A DNA stretch of 64,000 nt. It comes from Zhengella mangrovi. GTDB taxonomy: Bacteria > Pseudomonadota > Alphaproteobacteria > Rhizobiales > Rhizobiaceae. Below the pieces are notes generated by a model. That model was not told the DNA's origin. It searched no databases and worked only from the letters and a program-made list of their open reading frames with translations. A program made the position numbers and the translations under genes. Shown piece by piece: positions 15,375 to 23,910 of this stretch. The stretch is taken from NCBI RefSeq assembly GCF_002727065.1, contig NZ_PDVP01000011.1, positions 84,703 to 148,702 on the forward strand, written 5' to 3'. Every line of letters begins with the position of its first letter. Position 1 is the stretch's first letter.

Positions 15375-15689
15375 ATGATCCACGTCACCTTTGTCCAGCC
15401 GGACGGCAGCCGTTCCACGGTCGAGGCGCGCGCCGGCGAAAGCGCCATGCAGGCGGCCGTTTCCAACGCGATCGCCGGCATCGAAGCCGAATGCGGCGGC
15501 TCGATGAGCTGCGCGACCTGCCATTGCTACGTGGGCGACGGCTGGTTCGAGAAGACCGGTGAGCGGGGCGAGACGGAAACCGACATGCTGGAGTTTGCCC
15601 AGCACGAGATGCGGCCCGAGTCGCGGCTTGCCTGCCAGATCACGATGAGCGATGAGCTGGACGGATTGACCCTGTTCGTTCCCGGCTGA
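15375..15689 (+). CDS. 2Fe-2S ferredoxin (adrenodoxin/putidaredoxin type)
   Basis: A 104-residue soluble ferredoxin. The cluster ligands follow the putidaredoxin spacing: C-X5-C-X2-C in ECGGSMSCATCHCYVGDGW and a final Cys in ESRLACQITM. One more Cys follows the third ligand (CHC). Such ferredoxins feed P450s, Rieske oxygenases or other oxygenases. No reductase or P450 gene is adjacent, so the partner is either the flavoprotein at 12705 or is encoded elsewhere. It is the last gene of the operon; a 235-bp gap follows. Confidence 0.92.
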   Translation: MIHVTFVQPDGSRSTVEARAGESAMQAAVSNAIAGIEAECGGSMSCATCHCYVGDGWFEKTGERGETETDMLEFAQHEMRPESRLACQITMSDELDGLTLFVPG

Positions 15690-15924
15690 CCGCCTCTGAA
15701 TACCACTTCCCGCAGGATTTTCCTGATTAACGCATGCTTCGTGCATCAGTGATCGTGTTGCGCGGCTATTTTGCATGCCGCTTGTATCGCGTTCGCGCTA
15801 TGACCTTTGGACCGACATACAATTTCCTGTCTGTCCGGGCCTGCCAGGGGTACGCTGACGCGCGTTACCGGACCCCGCCGCATCCTGCGGACCGGTCCGG
15901 GACGACGCAAGGCGGTCAAGGATC

Positions 15925-17553
15925 ATGGCTGACACCAAGCGCTACACCTACCAGTCGATTGCCCAATCCATTCTCGATCACGGGGTCGACACGCTCTTCG
16001 GCCTGATGGGCGACGCCAACCTGTTCATGGTCGACCACTACGTCCGGGCCGGTGGCGGACGGTTCATCCCGGCGGCCTTCGAGGGCAGCTCGGTGCTCAT
16101 GGCGCTCGCCTATTCGCACGTGTCGGGCAAGGTCGGGGTGGCGACGGTGACCCATGGTCCGGGCCTGACCAATTGCACCACGGCGCTGACCGAGGGTGCG
16201 CGTGGGCATGTGCCGATGGTGCTGCTTTGCGGCGATACGCCGGTGGCCAACCCGGGCCACCTGCAGAGCATCGACCAGCGCGAACTCGTCAAGGTCACGG
16301 GTGCCGGTTTCGAACAGCTTCGCGCGCCGGAAACGGCGGCCTACGACGTGGCCAACGCCTTCTACCGGGCGCGTGTCGAGAAAAGGCCGATCGTGCTGAA
16401 CATGCCGGCCGACTTCATGTGGCAGGAAACGGCGCACGAGAAGACCGTCTTCCCGGTGTTTGCCACGCCGGCCTTCGTGCCGGAAGGCGAGGCGCACGAC
16501 GAGGCCATCGGCATTATTGCCTCGGCGCGGCGGCCAATCATCCTGGCCGGTGGCGGCGCGACGGGCGCGCGCGAGCCGCTCGTTCGCCTGGCAGACCGGC
16601 TGGAGGCGCCGCTGGCGACCACGCTCAAGGCCAAGGGACTGTTCAACGCCCATCCGTTCAACATGGACATCTTCGGGACGCTGAGCACACCGGCGGCCTA
16701 TGACGTCATCGCGAAATCCGATTGCGTGATCGCGTTCGGCGCAAGCCTGCATGCCTTCACGACCGACCGGGGCGCGCTGATGAAGGGAAAGCGCATCATC
16801 CAGATCAACGAGGATCCGGCGGCCATCGGGCGGAACTTCCACCCCGACGCGGCGCTCGTCGCGGACGCGGGTCTGACCGCCGACAACATCATCCACTGGC
16901 TGGATGAAGCCGAGATCCCGCCGACCGGTTTCACCGGCGAACTGGACATGGCGGCGCTGACGGCGCACCCGGCGGGTCAGGCCGACAGGGCCGGCGAAGG
17001 TGTCGTGAACTACGTGCATGCGCTCGAACGCCTGGAGGAAGCGCTGCCCAAGCATCGCATCCTGGCGACCGACGGCGGCCGGTTCATGACCGAGGTCTGG
17101 TGCCGGGTATCCGTGCCGGATCCGCGCCATTTCCTGGTGACCGCGAATTTCGGCTCGATCGGCCTTGGCCTCCCCGAAGCGATCGGCGCCAGCTTTGCCG
17201 ACCCGGGCAGCCCCGTGGTGCTGTTCACCGGTGACGGGGGCTTCATGATGGGGGGCGTGAACGAGTTCAACACGGCCGTGCGCATGAAACAGGACCTGAT
17301 CGTTATCGTCTGCAACGATTCCGCCTATGGCGCCGAGCACATCCAGTTCCTCGACCGGAGCATGGATCCGGGCCTTGCCCAGTTCGACTGGCCGTCTTTC
17401 GCCGAGGTGGCGACAGCGCTGGGCGGGCAGGGCATCCGGGTGCAATCGTCCGGAGACCTCGACAGGGCGATCGAGGCGATCGCGACGCGCGACCGTCCGC
17501 TGCTGATCGAGCTCAGGCTCGACCCGAACGACGTTCCGCGCATGCGCATCTGA
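15925..17553 (+). CDS. Thiamine-diphosphate-dependent enzyme, acetolactate synthase-like
   Basis: A 542-residue ThDP enzyme with the three-domain layout. The PYR domain has the catalytic Glu (AAFEGSSVLMALAYSHVSG) and THGPGLTNCTTALTEG. The central domain binds nucleotide or FAD in some relatives. The PP domain carries the Mg/ThDP motif GDGGFMMGGVNEFNTAVRMKQDLIVIVCNDSAYG. The protein fits the broad AHAS-like group that also includes benzoylformate decarboxylase, oxalyl-CoA decarboxylase and sulfoacetaldehyde acetyltransferase; the substrate cannot be assigned. It is separated from the cyanase operon by 235 bp and from the cytochrome c gene by 156 bp. The PQQ dehydrogenase nearby may supply an aldehyde or alpha-keto substrate, but that is only positional. 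Confidence 0.85.
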   Translation: MADTKRYTYQSIAQSILDHGVDTLFGLMGDANLFMVDHYVRAGGGRFIPAAFEGSSVLMALAYSHVSGKVGVATVTHGPGLTNCTTALTEGARGHVPMVLLCGDTPVANPGHLQSIDQRELVKVTGAGFEQLRAPETAAYDVANAFYRARVEKRPIVLNMPADFMWQETAHEKTVFPVFATPAFVPEGEAHDEAIGIIASARRPIILAGGGATGAREPLVRLADRLEAPLATTLKAKGLFNAHPFNMDIFGTLSTPAAYDVIAKSDCVIAFGASLHAFTTDRGALMKGKRIIQINEDPAAIGRNFHPDAALVADAGLTADNIIHWLDEAEIPPTGFTGELDMAALTAHPAGQADRAGEGVVNYVHALERLEEALPKHRILATDGGRFMTEVWCRVSVPDPRHFLVTANFGSIGLGLPEAIGASFADPGSPVVLFTGDGGFMMGGVNEFNTAVRMKQDLIVIVCNDSAYGAEHIQFLDRSMDPGLAQFDWPSFAEVATALGGQGIRVQSSGDLDRAIEAIATRDRPLLIELRLDPNDVPRMRI

Positions 17554-17709
17554 GCCCAGCCTGCCGAAGCGCGGGGCCGTGGGACGGGACAGCCGCCCGG
17601 TGGCGTTCACGCTCATTAATCTTTGTTCATATTCAGGAACGCTGCCGGGGGCGGCGCATTGTCCTCCCAGTGCGGGACCGTTTTCCCGTACAGGACCTGG
17701 GAGGGTCAC

Positions 17710-18168
17710 ATGACGTCAACATCAACTGGCCATCCGTTCCCGCTCGGGAGGTTTGCATGGATGGCAATCCTCGCATCGCTGGCATTTCCCGCCACGTCCC
17801 TGGCCGCTGCCCCTTACAGCAAGGAGCAGGCCGTGCATGGCCGCACCGTTTACAACCAGAGTTGCGCGGCCTGTCACGGCGGCAAGCTGCAGGGCGGCGC
17901 AGGGCCGGCCCTGCGCGGCAAGAAATTTTCCGGCAGCCTTTCCTACGGGAACATGACGGCCAGCCAATTGTTCGACTTCATGTCGAAGCACATGCCGAAG
18001 AACGAGCCGGGCAGCCTGCCTGAGAAAGCCTACTGGGACGTTTTCGCCTACATGCTCTGCGAGAACGGCTTCAAGGCCGGGAAAACCGCGCTCGATGCCG
18101 ATTCGGTCGGCAATGTCACGCTTCTGCCTTTGCCGGGCAAGCCGGCCGGGGCCTGTCATTCTCCCTGA
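17710..18168 (+). CDS. Periplasmic c-type cytochrome, partner of the PQQ dehydrogenase
   Basis: A 152-residue exported mono-heme cytochrome c. The signal peptide ends near SLAAAPYS. The heme site is CAACH in VYNQSCAACHGGKLQGGAGPALRG. The axial Met is probably in MSKHMPKNEPGSLPEKAYWDVFAYML. Two further Cys (MLCENG and GACHSP) near the C-terminus could form a disulfide. ATG 17710 follows GGAGGGTCAC. It lies 90 bp upstream of the PQQ dehydrogenase gene on the same strand, and such pairs pass electrons from PQQH2 to the respiratory chain. A weak TTCACG-N16-CATATT promoter lies at 17606-17633. Confidence 0.9.
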   Translation: MTSTSTGHPFPLGRFAWMAILASLAFPATSLAAAPYSKEQAVHGRTVYNQSCAACHGGKLQGGAGPALRGKKFSGSLSYGNMTASQLFDFMSKHMPKNEPGSLPEKAYWDVFAYMLCENGFKAGKTALDADSVGNVTLLPLPGKPAGACHSP

Positions 18169-18258
18169 TCACGCCTTCGGTGCGATTGCGCGGCATTCCA
18201 TCGCCGCGTCGAGGGGGTCGTTCCGTGACGTTCAACACCAGCACGGAAGGTAACGACA

Positions 18259-19971
18259 ATGCAAAATCTCAAGCCCGAACGGACCATCACGCGTGGCCTG
18301 GCAGCCGGACTTCTGCTCTCGGTGAGCTTCGTCCTGCCCGCCCAGGCGGCGCAGAACCAGGAAATCGCCAACAGCGACAACGTCACCCGGACAGAGACCG
18401 CGCCCATTCCCGACGACGCCGCGGTGGCGGTGAGCGACGAGGCGATGGCGGGCGCGAAGGATGACCGGGACAACTGGCTGCTGCATGGCCGCAGTTACAT
18501 GAACCAGCGCTACTCGCCCCTCGACGAGATCAACGTCGATACGGTCGACCAGCTCAAGCCAGTGGCTCTGGTCCAGACAGGGATGGTGGCCAGCTTCGAG
18601 ACCACGCCGGTCGTCGCCGACGGGGTCATGTACCTGACCACGCCGATGGTCGACGGCAAGATGAAGGTCATGGCAGTGAACGCCGCCTCGGGCGAGCGCT
18701 TCTGGTCCACCACCTACGAGGTCGGGACGAACAAGACCTGCTGCGGTCCGGTCAACCGGGGCCTGGCAATCGGGTACGGCAAGGTTTACCTGGCCACGCT
18801 GGATGCCAAGCTGCTGGCGCTGGACGCCAGGACCGGCAAGCAGGCGTGGATCGCCGACATCGCCGATCCGCGCGCCGGCTACTCGGAAACCATGGCGCCG
18901 CAGATCTATGACGGCAAGGTGATCGTCGGGAGTTCCGGCGGCGAATGGCCGATCCGCGGATTCGTGGCCGCCTATGACGCCAAGACCGGCAAGCAGGACT
19001 GGCGCTGGGATTCCACGGATCCGAAAACCTTCGAGGGCGATTCCTGGAAGACGGGTGGCGGCATGGTCTGGACGACGCCGGCCATCGACACCGAGCGCAA
19101 CCTCGTCATCTTCTCGACCGGCAACCCGAACCCCGACCTGAACGGGGCCAGCCGGAAGGGCGACAATCTCTATACCGATTCCATCGTCGCGCTCGATGCC
19201 TCCACCGGCAGGATCAAGTGGCACTACCAGGAAGTGAAGCACGACGTGTGGGACTATGATGCCGTCTCGAACGTGGTGCTGTTCGATGCCAGGGACGAGA
19301 ACGGCAAGACCGTTCCCGTGGCGGCGGAGGCTGGCAAGGTCGGCTGGCTGTTCGAGGTCAACCGCGACACGGGCGAGCTGATCCGCAAGTCCGAGCCGCT
19401 GGTGAAAATGTCCGACAACATGTTCACGACGCCGAACAGGGAAGGCGTGAAGATGCTGCCCGGTGCCAACGGCGGGGCGGAATGGTCGCCGCCGGCCTAT
19501 TCGCCGGACACCAATCTCTTCTACGTCATGGAGATGAACCAGCTGATGACGTTCACGACGTCGGATACGACCACCATTCCCGGCCAGTTGCGTCTCGGCA
19601 GCACGTTCAAGAACGTCAAGGGCGACGCATCGGTGCAGAACGGCGTGCTCGACGCGGTCGACGTCAATACCGGCAAGATCGCGTGGGCCTATGATGCACC
19701 GCAGCCGATGATCGGCGGGGTCCTGGCCACGGCCGGCAACCTGGTGTTCACCGGCGAGGGCAATGGCTGGTTCGATGCCTTCAACGCGGAAACCGGCGAA
19801 ACCGTCTGGCGCTACAATCTCGGCGCCGGCGTGAATGCACCGCCGATCAGCTACCAGGTGGACGGGCGTCAGTACATCGCGGTGGCGGCCGGCGGAAACT
19901 TCCAGCTTGGCTATCCGCGCGGCGACGTTGTGGCCATCTTCGCCGCGGGCGATGACCAGGAAAGCGGCTGA
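18259..19971 (+). CDS. PQQ-dependent alcohol dehydrogenase, lanthanide-type active site
   Basis: A 570-residue exported quinoprotein with the eight-bladed propeller of the methanol/ethanol dehydrogenase family. The signal peptide ends VLPAQA. The vicinal disulfide Cys161-Cys162 (NKTCCGPVNRG) covers PQQ. Metal ligands are Glu229 (SSGGEWPIRG), Asn289 (STGNPNPDLNG) and Asp332. Asp334 in WDYD is the extra Asp that marks rare-earth enzymes (XoxF, ExaF, PedH); calcium enzymes have Ala, Ser or Thr there. Tryptophan-docking motifs recur (ASTGRIKWHY, NTGKIAWAYD, ETGETVWRYN). No C-terminal cytochrome domain is present. Electrons would go to the cytochrome encoded upstream. PQQ synthesis genes are not in the window. 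Confidence 0.92.
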   Translation: MQNLKPERTITRGLAAGLLLSVSFVLPAQAAQNQEIANSDNVTRTETAPIPDDAAVAVSDEAMAGAKDDRDNWLLHGRSYMNQRYSPLDEINVDTVDQLKPVALVQTGMVASFETTPVVADGVMYLTTPMVDGKMKVMAVNAASGERFWSTTYEVGTNKTCCGPVNRGLAIGYGKVYLATLDAKLLALDARTGKQAWIADIADPRAGYSETMAPQIYDGKVIVGSSGGEWPIRGFVAAYDAKTGKQDWRWDSTDPKTFEGDSWKTGGGMVWTTPAIDTERNLVIFSTGNPNPDLNGASRKGDNLYTDSIVALDASTGRIKWHYQEVKHDVWDYDAVSNVVLFDARDENGKTVPVAAEAGKVGWLFEVNRDTGELIRKSEPLVKMSDNMFTTPNREGVKMLPGANGGAEWSPPAYSPDTNLFYVMEMNQLMTFTTSDTTTIPGQLRLGSTFKNVKGDASVQNGVLDAVDVNTGKIAWAYDAPQPMIGGVLATAGNLVFTGEGNGWFDAFNAETGETVWRYNLGAGVNAPPISYQVDGRQYIAVAAGGNFQLGYPRGDVVAIFAAGDDQESG

Positions 19972-19989
19972 CGCTTCCCCGAACCCACA

Positions 19990-20017
19990 AACGCCGGCCC
20001 GTCTGACGGCCGGCGTT
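19990..20017. terminator. Bidirectional hairpin between convergent genes
   Basis: AACGCCGGCC (19990-19999) and GGCCGGCGTT (20008-20017) form a perfect 10-bp stem with an 8-base loop. It lies between the ends of the PQQ dehydrogenase and flavin monooxygenase genes. No long T-run, so efficiency is uncertain. Confidence 0.6.
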
Positions 20018-20072
20018 CACGGGTGGCAGGCGGCGGATGGGCCCGTGGCTCATCCGCCGTTACCGTTTCTGG

Positions 20073-21983
20073 TCAGGCGTTCTTCAGGAAGCCGGCAAAG
20101 AAAGCGGCCAGGTCCTCGCGCGCATTGAGCGGCAGGATGTGGGCGATGTACTGGTCCGGCCGGACCACGATCATGCAGCCGTTTTCGCGGTTGATCCCGC
20201 GCATGTCGTAGATGTCCATGCCGCTCTTCCTGTCGACGCAGAAGATCTTCTCGAAATCGCGCAGACCGTAACGGCCCTTGGCGGGCTTGAGCAGCGACGG
20301 CATCGTGCCGTATTCCAGTTCGTCGAAACCCTGCTGGAAGATGGCACGGACGTCGATGACCGCATCGATGTCCTCGTCCCCGCGGGTATGGCGCAGGACG
20401 GGCGAGGCGGGATCGGTTTCGAGCCAGTCGCACAGGTCGCGCATGGCCGAACCGGACGCCCCGGTGTCGCCAGCGCCGGCGAAGGCATAGATCCGCCAGC
20501 GGGCATCGGCCTCGGCGGCATGGCCGAGCTGCATGGCCATGGCATCGGCCAGTCGCACGACGGGCGCGGAATGGAAGCGCATGCCGAGTTTCTGGCCGGT
20601 GGCGAGGTCCTGGCGCGCGTTGCCGGCGATGATGGCCGAGGGGCCGTACTCGACTTCCAGGCCGGCGGTGAACATGCCGTTGCGGATGAAGTGCTCCTGG
20701 AAGCGCGGCATGCCGGTGCCGTCGAGTTCCGACTGTCCCGGCGGTGCGCTCATGATGCGGGCCCAGGCGTGGTCGGTGTCGACGAGGCGCTTGGCTTCCG
20801 CCCGGCGTTCGGCGGTGTAGCTGTGCAGCAGGCTCGCATCGGAGCGGCCCTTGAAGACCTGGACCAGCTTCCAGCCGAGGTTGAACGTGTCGCCCATGGA
20901 GACGTTCATGCCCTGGCCCGCTTTCGGGCTGTGGGTGTGGCAGGCATCGCCGGCGGTAAAGACGCGGGGATTGCGCGTCGCGGTCTCGCCTTCCGGCACA
21001 TCATCGAACTTGTTGGTCAGGCGATGGCCGATCTCGTAGATCGACCACCAGACCACTTCCTTCACGTCGAGCGAATAGGGGCTCATGATGCGGTTGGCGG
21101 CGGCGATCATGTGGTCGATGGTCAGGTTGCGGTTGGCCACGCGCTCGTCGGGATTGAGCTTGTCCAGCTCGACATACATGCGGAACAGGTAGCCGCCCTC
21201 GCGCGGCAGGATGAGCACGTTGCCCTCCTTCTGCGAGGCAATGAGGCATTTCATGCGCACGTCGGGGAAATCGGTATTCGCCAGGATGTCCATCACGCCC
21301 CAGGCCTGGTGGGCGGCATCGCCCTGGAGTTCGCCGCCGATCGCCTTGCGCACGTTGGAGCGCGCGCCATCGCAGCCAACAACGTAGTTGGCGCGAACGG
21401 TCACGGTCTGCCCTTCCTCGCCCTCTCCGGTGCGCTCCAGCGTGACGGTGACCGGATGATCGTCAGTGGTCGTGTCCACCGTGAGATCCCGCACGGCCAG
21501 AGAATAGTGCGGCTCGAGGCGGGTCGGCGAATTGCGCATCACGTCGAGGAACATCTCGTGGACGCGCGCCTGGTTCATCAGCGTATGCGGCATTTCCGAC
21601 AGGTCGTCGGCGACATCCTGCACGCGGCCGATGCGCTTGATTCCGGCGGGATTGGCAGGGTCGGGGGCCCAGAAGTTGGTCTGGTTGACCCAGTAGGCCT
21701 CGCGCTTGACCTTCTCGGCAAAGCCGAAGGCCTGGAACATCTCCATCGATCGCACATTCAGGCCGTCGGCCTGGCCCTTCTCGATGGGGCCGGGCTTGGG
21801 CTCCACGATCATGGTGTGGATCTCGGGGAACTGCGAAAGCTGCGCGGCAAGGCAGAGCCCGGCGGGGCCGCAGCCGGCAATCAGCACGTCCACCTTTTCC
21901 GGCAGGCCGGCACCAGCGCGCGCCGGTGCGACTTCCTGGACGTCAGGGTCACCTGGCTTGAAACCGTTCAGGTAGTACTGCAT
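20073..21983 (-). CDS. FAD monooxygenase, 3-hydroxybenzoate 4-monooxygenase/phenol hydroxylase family
   Basis: A 636-residue class A flavoprotein hydroxylase. It has the FAD GXGXXG (DVLIAGCGPAGLCLAAQLSQ), the DG motif (VVGCDGARSNVRKAIGG) and the GD motif (VFTAGDACHTHSPKAGQGMN). A C-terminal thioredoxin-like domain follows, as in MobA and phenol 2-monooxygenase. The length and N-terminus (MQYYLNGFKPGDPDV) are close to what I recall of Comamonas MobA (about 639 residues), which makes protocatechuate from 3-hydroxybenzoate. ATG 21983 is preferred because GAGGAGG lies 7 bases upstream; TTG 21989 is in frame. It is divergent from a MarR gene with two palindromic sites in between. Its likely product would feed the extradiol dioxygenase at 26770. 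Confidence 0.85.
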   Translation of the reverse strand: MQYYLNGFKPGDPDVQEVAPARAGAGLPEKVDVLIAGCGPAGLCLAAQLSQFPEIHTMIVEPKPGPIEKGQADGLNVRSMEMFQAFGFAEKVKREAYWVNQTNFWAPDPANPAGIKRIGRVQDVADDLSEMPHTLMNQARVHEMFLDVMRNSPTRLEPHYSLAVRDLTVDTTTDDHPVTVTLERTGEGEEGQTVTVRANYVVGCDGARSNVRKAIGGELQGDAAHQAWGVMDILANTDFPDVRMKCLIASQKEGNVLILPREGGYLFRMYVELDKLNPDERVANRNLTIDHMIAAANRIMSPYSLDVKEVVWWSIYEIGHRLTNKFDDVPEGETATRNPRVFTAGDACHTHSPKAGQGMNVSMGDTFNLGWKLVQVFKGRSDASLLHSYTAERRAEAKRLVDTDHAWARIMSAPPGQSELDGTGMPRFQEHFIRNGMFTAGLEVEYGPSAIIAGNARQDLATGQKLGMRFHSAPVVRLADAMAMQLGHAAEADARWRIYAFAGAGDTGASGSAMRDLCDWLETDPASPVLRHTRGDEDIDAVIDVRAIFQQGFDELEYGTMPSLLKPAKGRYGLRDFEKIFCVDRKSGMDIYDMRGINRENGCMIVVRPDQYIAHILPLNAREDLAAFFAGFLKNA

Positions 21984-22006
21984 TGCCAATCCTCCTCGGG
22001 GGAATT

Positions 22007-22022
22007 AATAAGTGTACGTATT
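22007..22022. promoter_or_regulatory. MarR-type operator, monooxygenase side
   Basis: AATAAGTGTACGTATT is an imperfect dyad (6 of 8 positions) 24 bp upstream of the monooxygenase start. It shares ATAAGT with the site at 22053-22070. Confidence 0.5.
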
Positions 22023-22052
22023 ATATGGCCGGTTCGGACCTTCGTCAATTGA

Positions 22053-22070
22053 ATAAGTATGCGCACTTAT
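22053..22070. promoter_or_regulatory. MarR-type operator, regulator side
   Basis: ATAAGT-N6-ACTTAT is a perfect 6-bp dyad 46 bp from centre to centre from the first site. Both lie in the divergent promoter region of the monooxygenase and marR genes. Confidence 0.55.
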
Positions 22071-22131
22071 CATTTTTCGCTATGAAGATCGAGGCAAGCC
22101 GGATCAGGGATGAGCGGGGCAGCGGAGAACC

Positions 22132-22575
22132 ATGATGATCGCCAGTTCACGGATGCCGGGCCATCTCATCCGGCGCCTGCACCAGAAATCGACACATGTC
22201 TTCACCCAGCGCGTCCGGGATGCCGGGTTTGACCTGACCCCGGTGCAGTTTGCCGCGCTCGATGCGCTTAGCCACGTCCCGGGAATCGACCAGGCGGGGC
22301 TGGCGGACGTGGTCGGCAAGGACCCGGCGACGATCGGGGCCGTGGTTGACCGGCTGGCGCAGAAGGGCCTGCTGACGCGGTCGCGCAGCAAGGCGGACCG
22401 CAGGGCGCGCGTGCTGGAGATGACGGAGGAAGGCCGGCGCGTCATCGCAGCATTGCTGCCGGTGGTCGATGCGCTGCAGAAGGAGATCCTCGGCGGGCTG
22501 GACGAGGCGGAGTACGAGCAGTTCGTGCGTCTGGCGGCGAAAGCCGCGGCGGCCGGCGCCGGTCCCGAGGACTGA
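22132..22575 (+). CDS. MarR family regulator of the flavin monooxygenase
   Basis: A 147-residue winged-helix MarR protein. The core reads LTPVQFAALDALSHVPGIDQAGLADVVGKDPATIGAVVDRLAQKGLLTRSRSKADRRARVLEMTEEG, which includes the recognition helix and the D-R-R-A wing. ATG 22132 follows GGAGAACC. It is divergent from the monooxygenase gene, and two ATAAGT-containing dyads lie between them. The probable effector is the hydroxybenzoate substrate. Confidence 0.9.
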   Translation: MMIASSRMPGHLIRRLHQKSTHVFTQRVRDAGFDLTPVQFAALDALSHVPGIDQAGLADVVGKDPATIGAVVDRLAQKGLLTRSRSKADRRARVLEMTEEGRRVIAALLPVVDALQKEILGGLDEAEYEQFVRLAAKAAAAGAGPED

Positions 22576-22605
22576 TCGCCGGCCGGGACCGGGTGCTTCC
22601 GGTTG

Positions 22606-23910
22606 CTACTGGAACATGGCCTGCGGGATGACCAGGGCGATCTGCGGAAAGATCACGATCAGCAGCAGGCAGGCCATCATGGCGAACCAGAACGGCAGGA
22701 CGCCGCGGAAGATGGTGGCCATGGGAACGTTGTCGGCCACGCTCTTGACGACGAAGACATTCAGGCCGACCGGCGGCGTGATCATGCCCATCTCGATGAT
22801 GATCACCGCGATGACGCCGAACCAGATCGGGTCGAAGCCGAGCGCGGTGATGATCGGGAAGAAGATCGGGATGGTCACCACCAGCATGGCGAGCCCGTCC
22901 ATGAACATGCCGAGCACCAGATAGGCGACGACGATGAGGAAAAGCACGCCGTAGGCGCCGAGTCCGAGCGAGGTCATGATCTCGCCGAGCGTGGCGGGGA
23001 GCTGGGTCAGCGCCAGGAAGGGGTTGAGCAGGCTGGCGCCGATGACGATGAGATAGAGCATGGCGGTGGTGCGCACCGTGTCCGAGACGGCACCCTTCAG
23101 CGTCACCCAGTCGAGCTTGCGGCCGGCGAGCGCCATCAGGATGACCAGGCCGGCACCCACGCCCGCGGCTTCGACCGGGGTGAAGACACCGAGGTAGATG
23201 CCGCCGATGGAGACCACGATCACGGTAACCAGCGGCAGGGCGCGCGTGAGGGCGAGGAACCGCTCCGCCATTTCCACCGACGCGCCGCGCGGACCGGCTT
23301 CCGGATTGCGCCACGTGACGAGCGCCACGGCGATCATGAACAGGCCCGTCAGCAGCAGGCCGGGCAGGATGCCGGCCATGAAGAGCTGGCCGATGCTCTC
23401 CTCTGTCAGGATGGCATAGAGCACGAAGCCGGTGGATGGCGGGATGAGGAAGCCGAGTGTGCCGCCGGCGGCGATGGCGCCGGTGGACAGCGCATCGGAA
23501 TAGCCGAAGCGTTTCATCTCGGGCAGGGCGACCTTGCCGATGGTGACGGCGGTGGCGACCGACGAGCCGCTGACCGCGGCGAAGGCGGCACAGCCGACGA
23601 TCGAGGCCGAGGCGAGCCCGCCGCGCAGCCAGCCGACCCAGGCAAAGGCAGCCTCGTAGAGGCGGCGGCTGAAGCCGGCGGCCGAGGCGATGTTGCCCAT
23701 CAGGATGAACAGCGGCACCACGGTGAGCGAATAGTTGGACGCCGCCGAGAAGGTCTCGGTGACGAGCAGGGCGTTGGCGGAGCGGGTGCCGTTGAGAACC
23801 ATGGTGCCGAAATAGCCGGCGGCGAGCATCGCCATGCCGACAGGCATGCGCAGGATCATCAGGACGAACATGGCGCCCAGTCCGGACAGGCCGATCATGA
23901 AATCAGTCAC
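22606..23910 (-). CDS. dctM: TRAP transporter large permease (DctM)
   Basis: A 434-residue protein of about twelve hydrophobic helices with the DctM features: FMIGLSGLGAMFVLMILRMPVGMAML at the start, VVPLFILMGNIASAAGFSRRLYEAAFAWVG, and ACAAFAAVSGSSVATAVTIGKVALPEMKRFGY. The C-terminus has IFFPIITALGFDPIWFGVIAVIIIEMGMITPPVGLNVFVVK. It is the Na+-coupled channel subunit. Its start overlaps the end of the small permease gene by 8 bp. By position it probably imports an aromatic or dicarboxylic acid. Confidence 0.93.
   Translation of the reverse strand: MTDFMIGLSGLGAMFVLMILRMPVGMAMLAAGYFGTMVLNGTRSANALLVTETFSAASNYSLTVVPLFILMGNIASAAGFSRRLYEAAFAWVGWLRGGLASASIVGCAAFAAVSGSSVATAVTIGKVALPEMKRFGYSDALSTGAIAAGGTLGFLIPPSTGFVLYAILTEESIGQLFMAGILPGLLLTGLFMIAVALVTWRNPEAGPRGASVEMAERFLALTRALPLVTVIVVSIGGIYLGVFTPVEAAGVGAGLVILMALAGRKLDWVTLKGAVSDTVRTTAMLYLIVIGASLLNPFLALTQLPATLGEIMTSLGLGAYGVLFLIVVAYLVLGMFMDGLAMLVVTIPIFFPIITALGFDPIWFGVIAVIIIEMGMITPPVGLNVFVVKSVADNVPMATIFRGVLPFWFAMMACLLLIVIFPQIALVIPQAMFQ

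Noticed and set aside
17606..17634. Strong promoter before the cytochrome c gene
   Set aside because: TTCACG-N16-CATATT is a poor match, mentioned only in the cytochrome entry.
20037..22052. A 671-codon plus-strand frame over the flavin monooxygenase gene
   Set aside because: It is the mirror of a gene with intact FAD motifs; the composition is His/Gly/Asp/Val-rich as expected from antisense of high-GC code.
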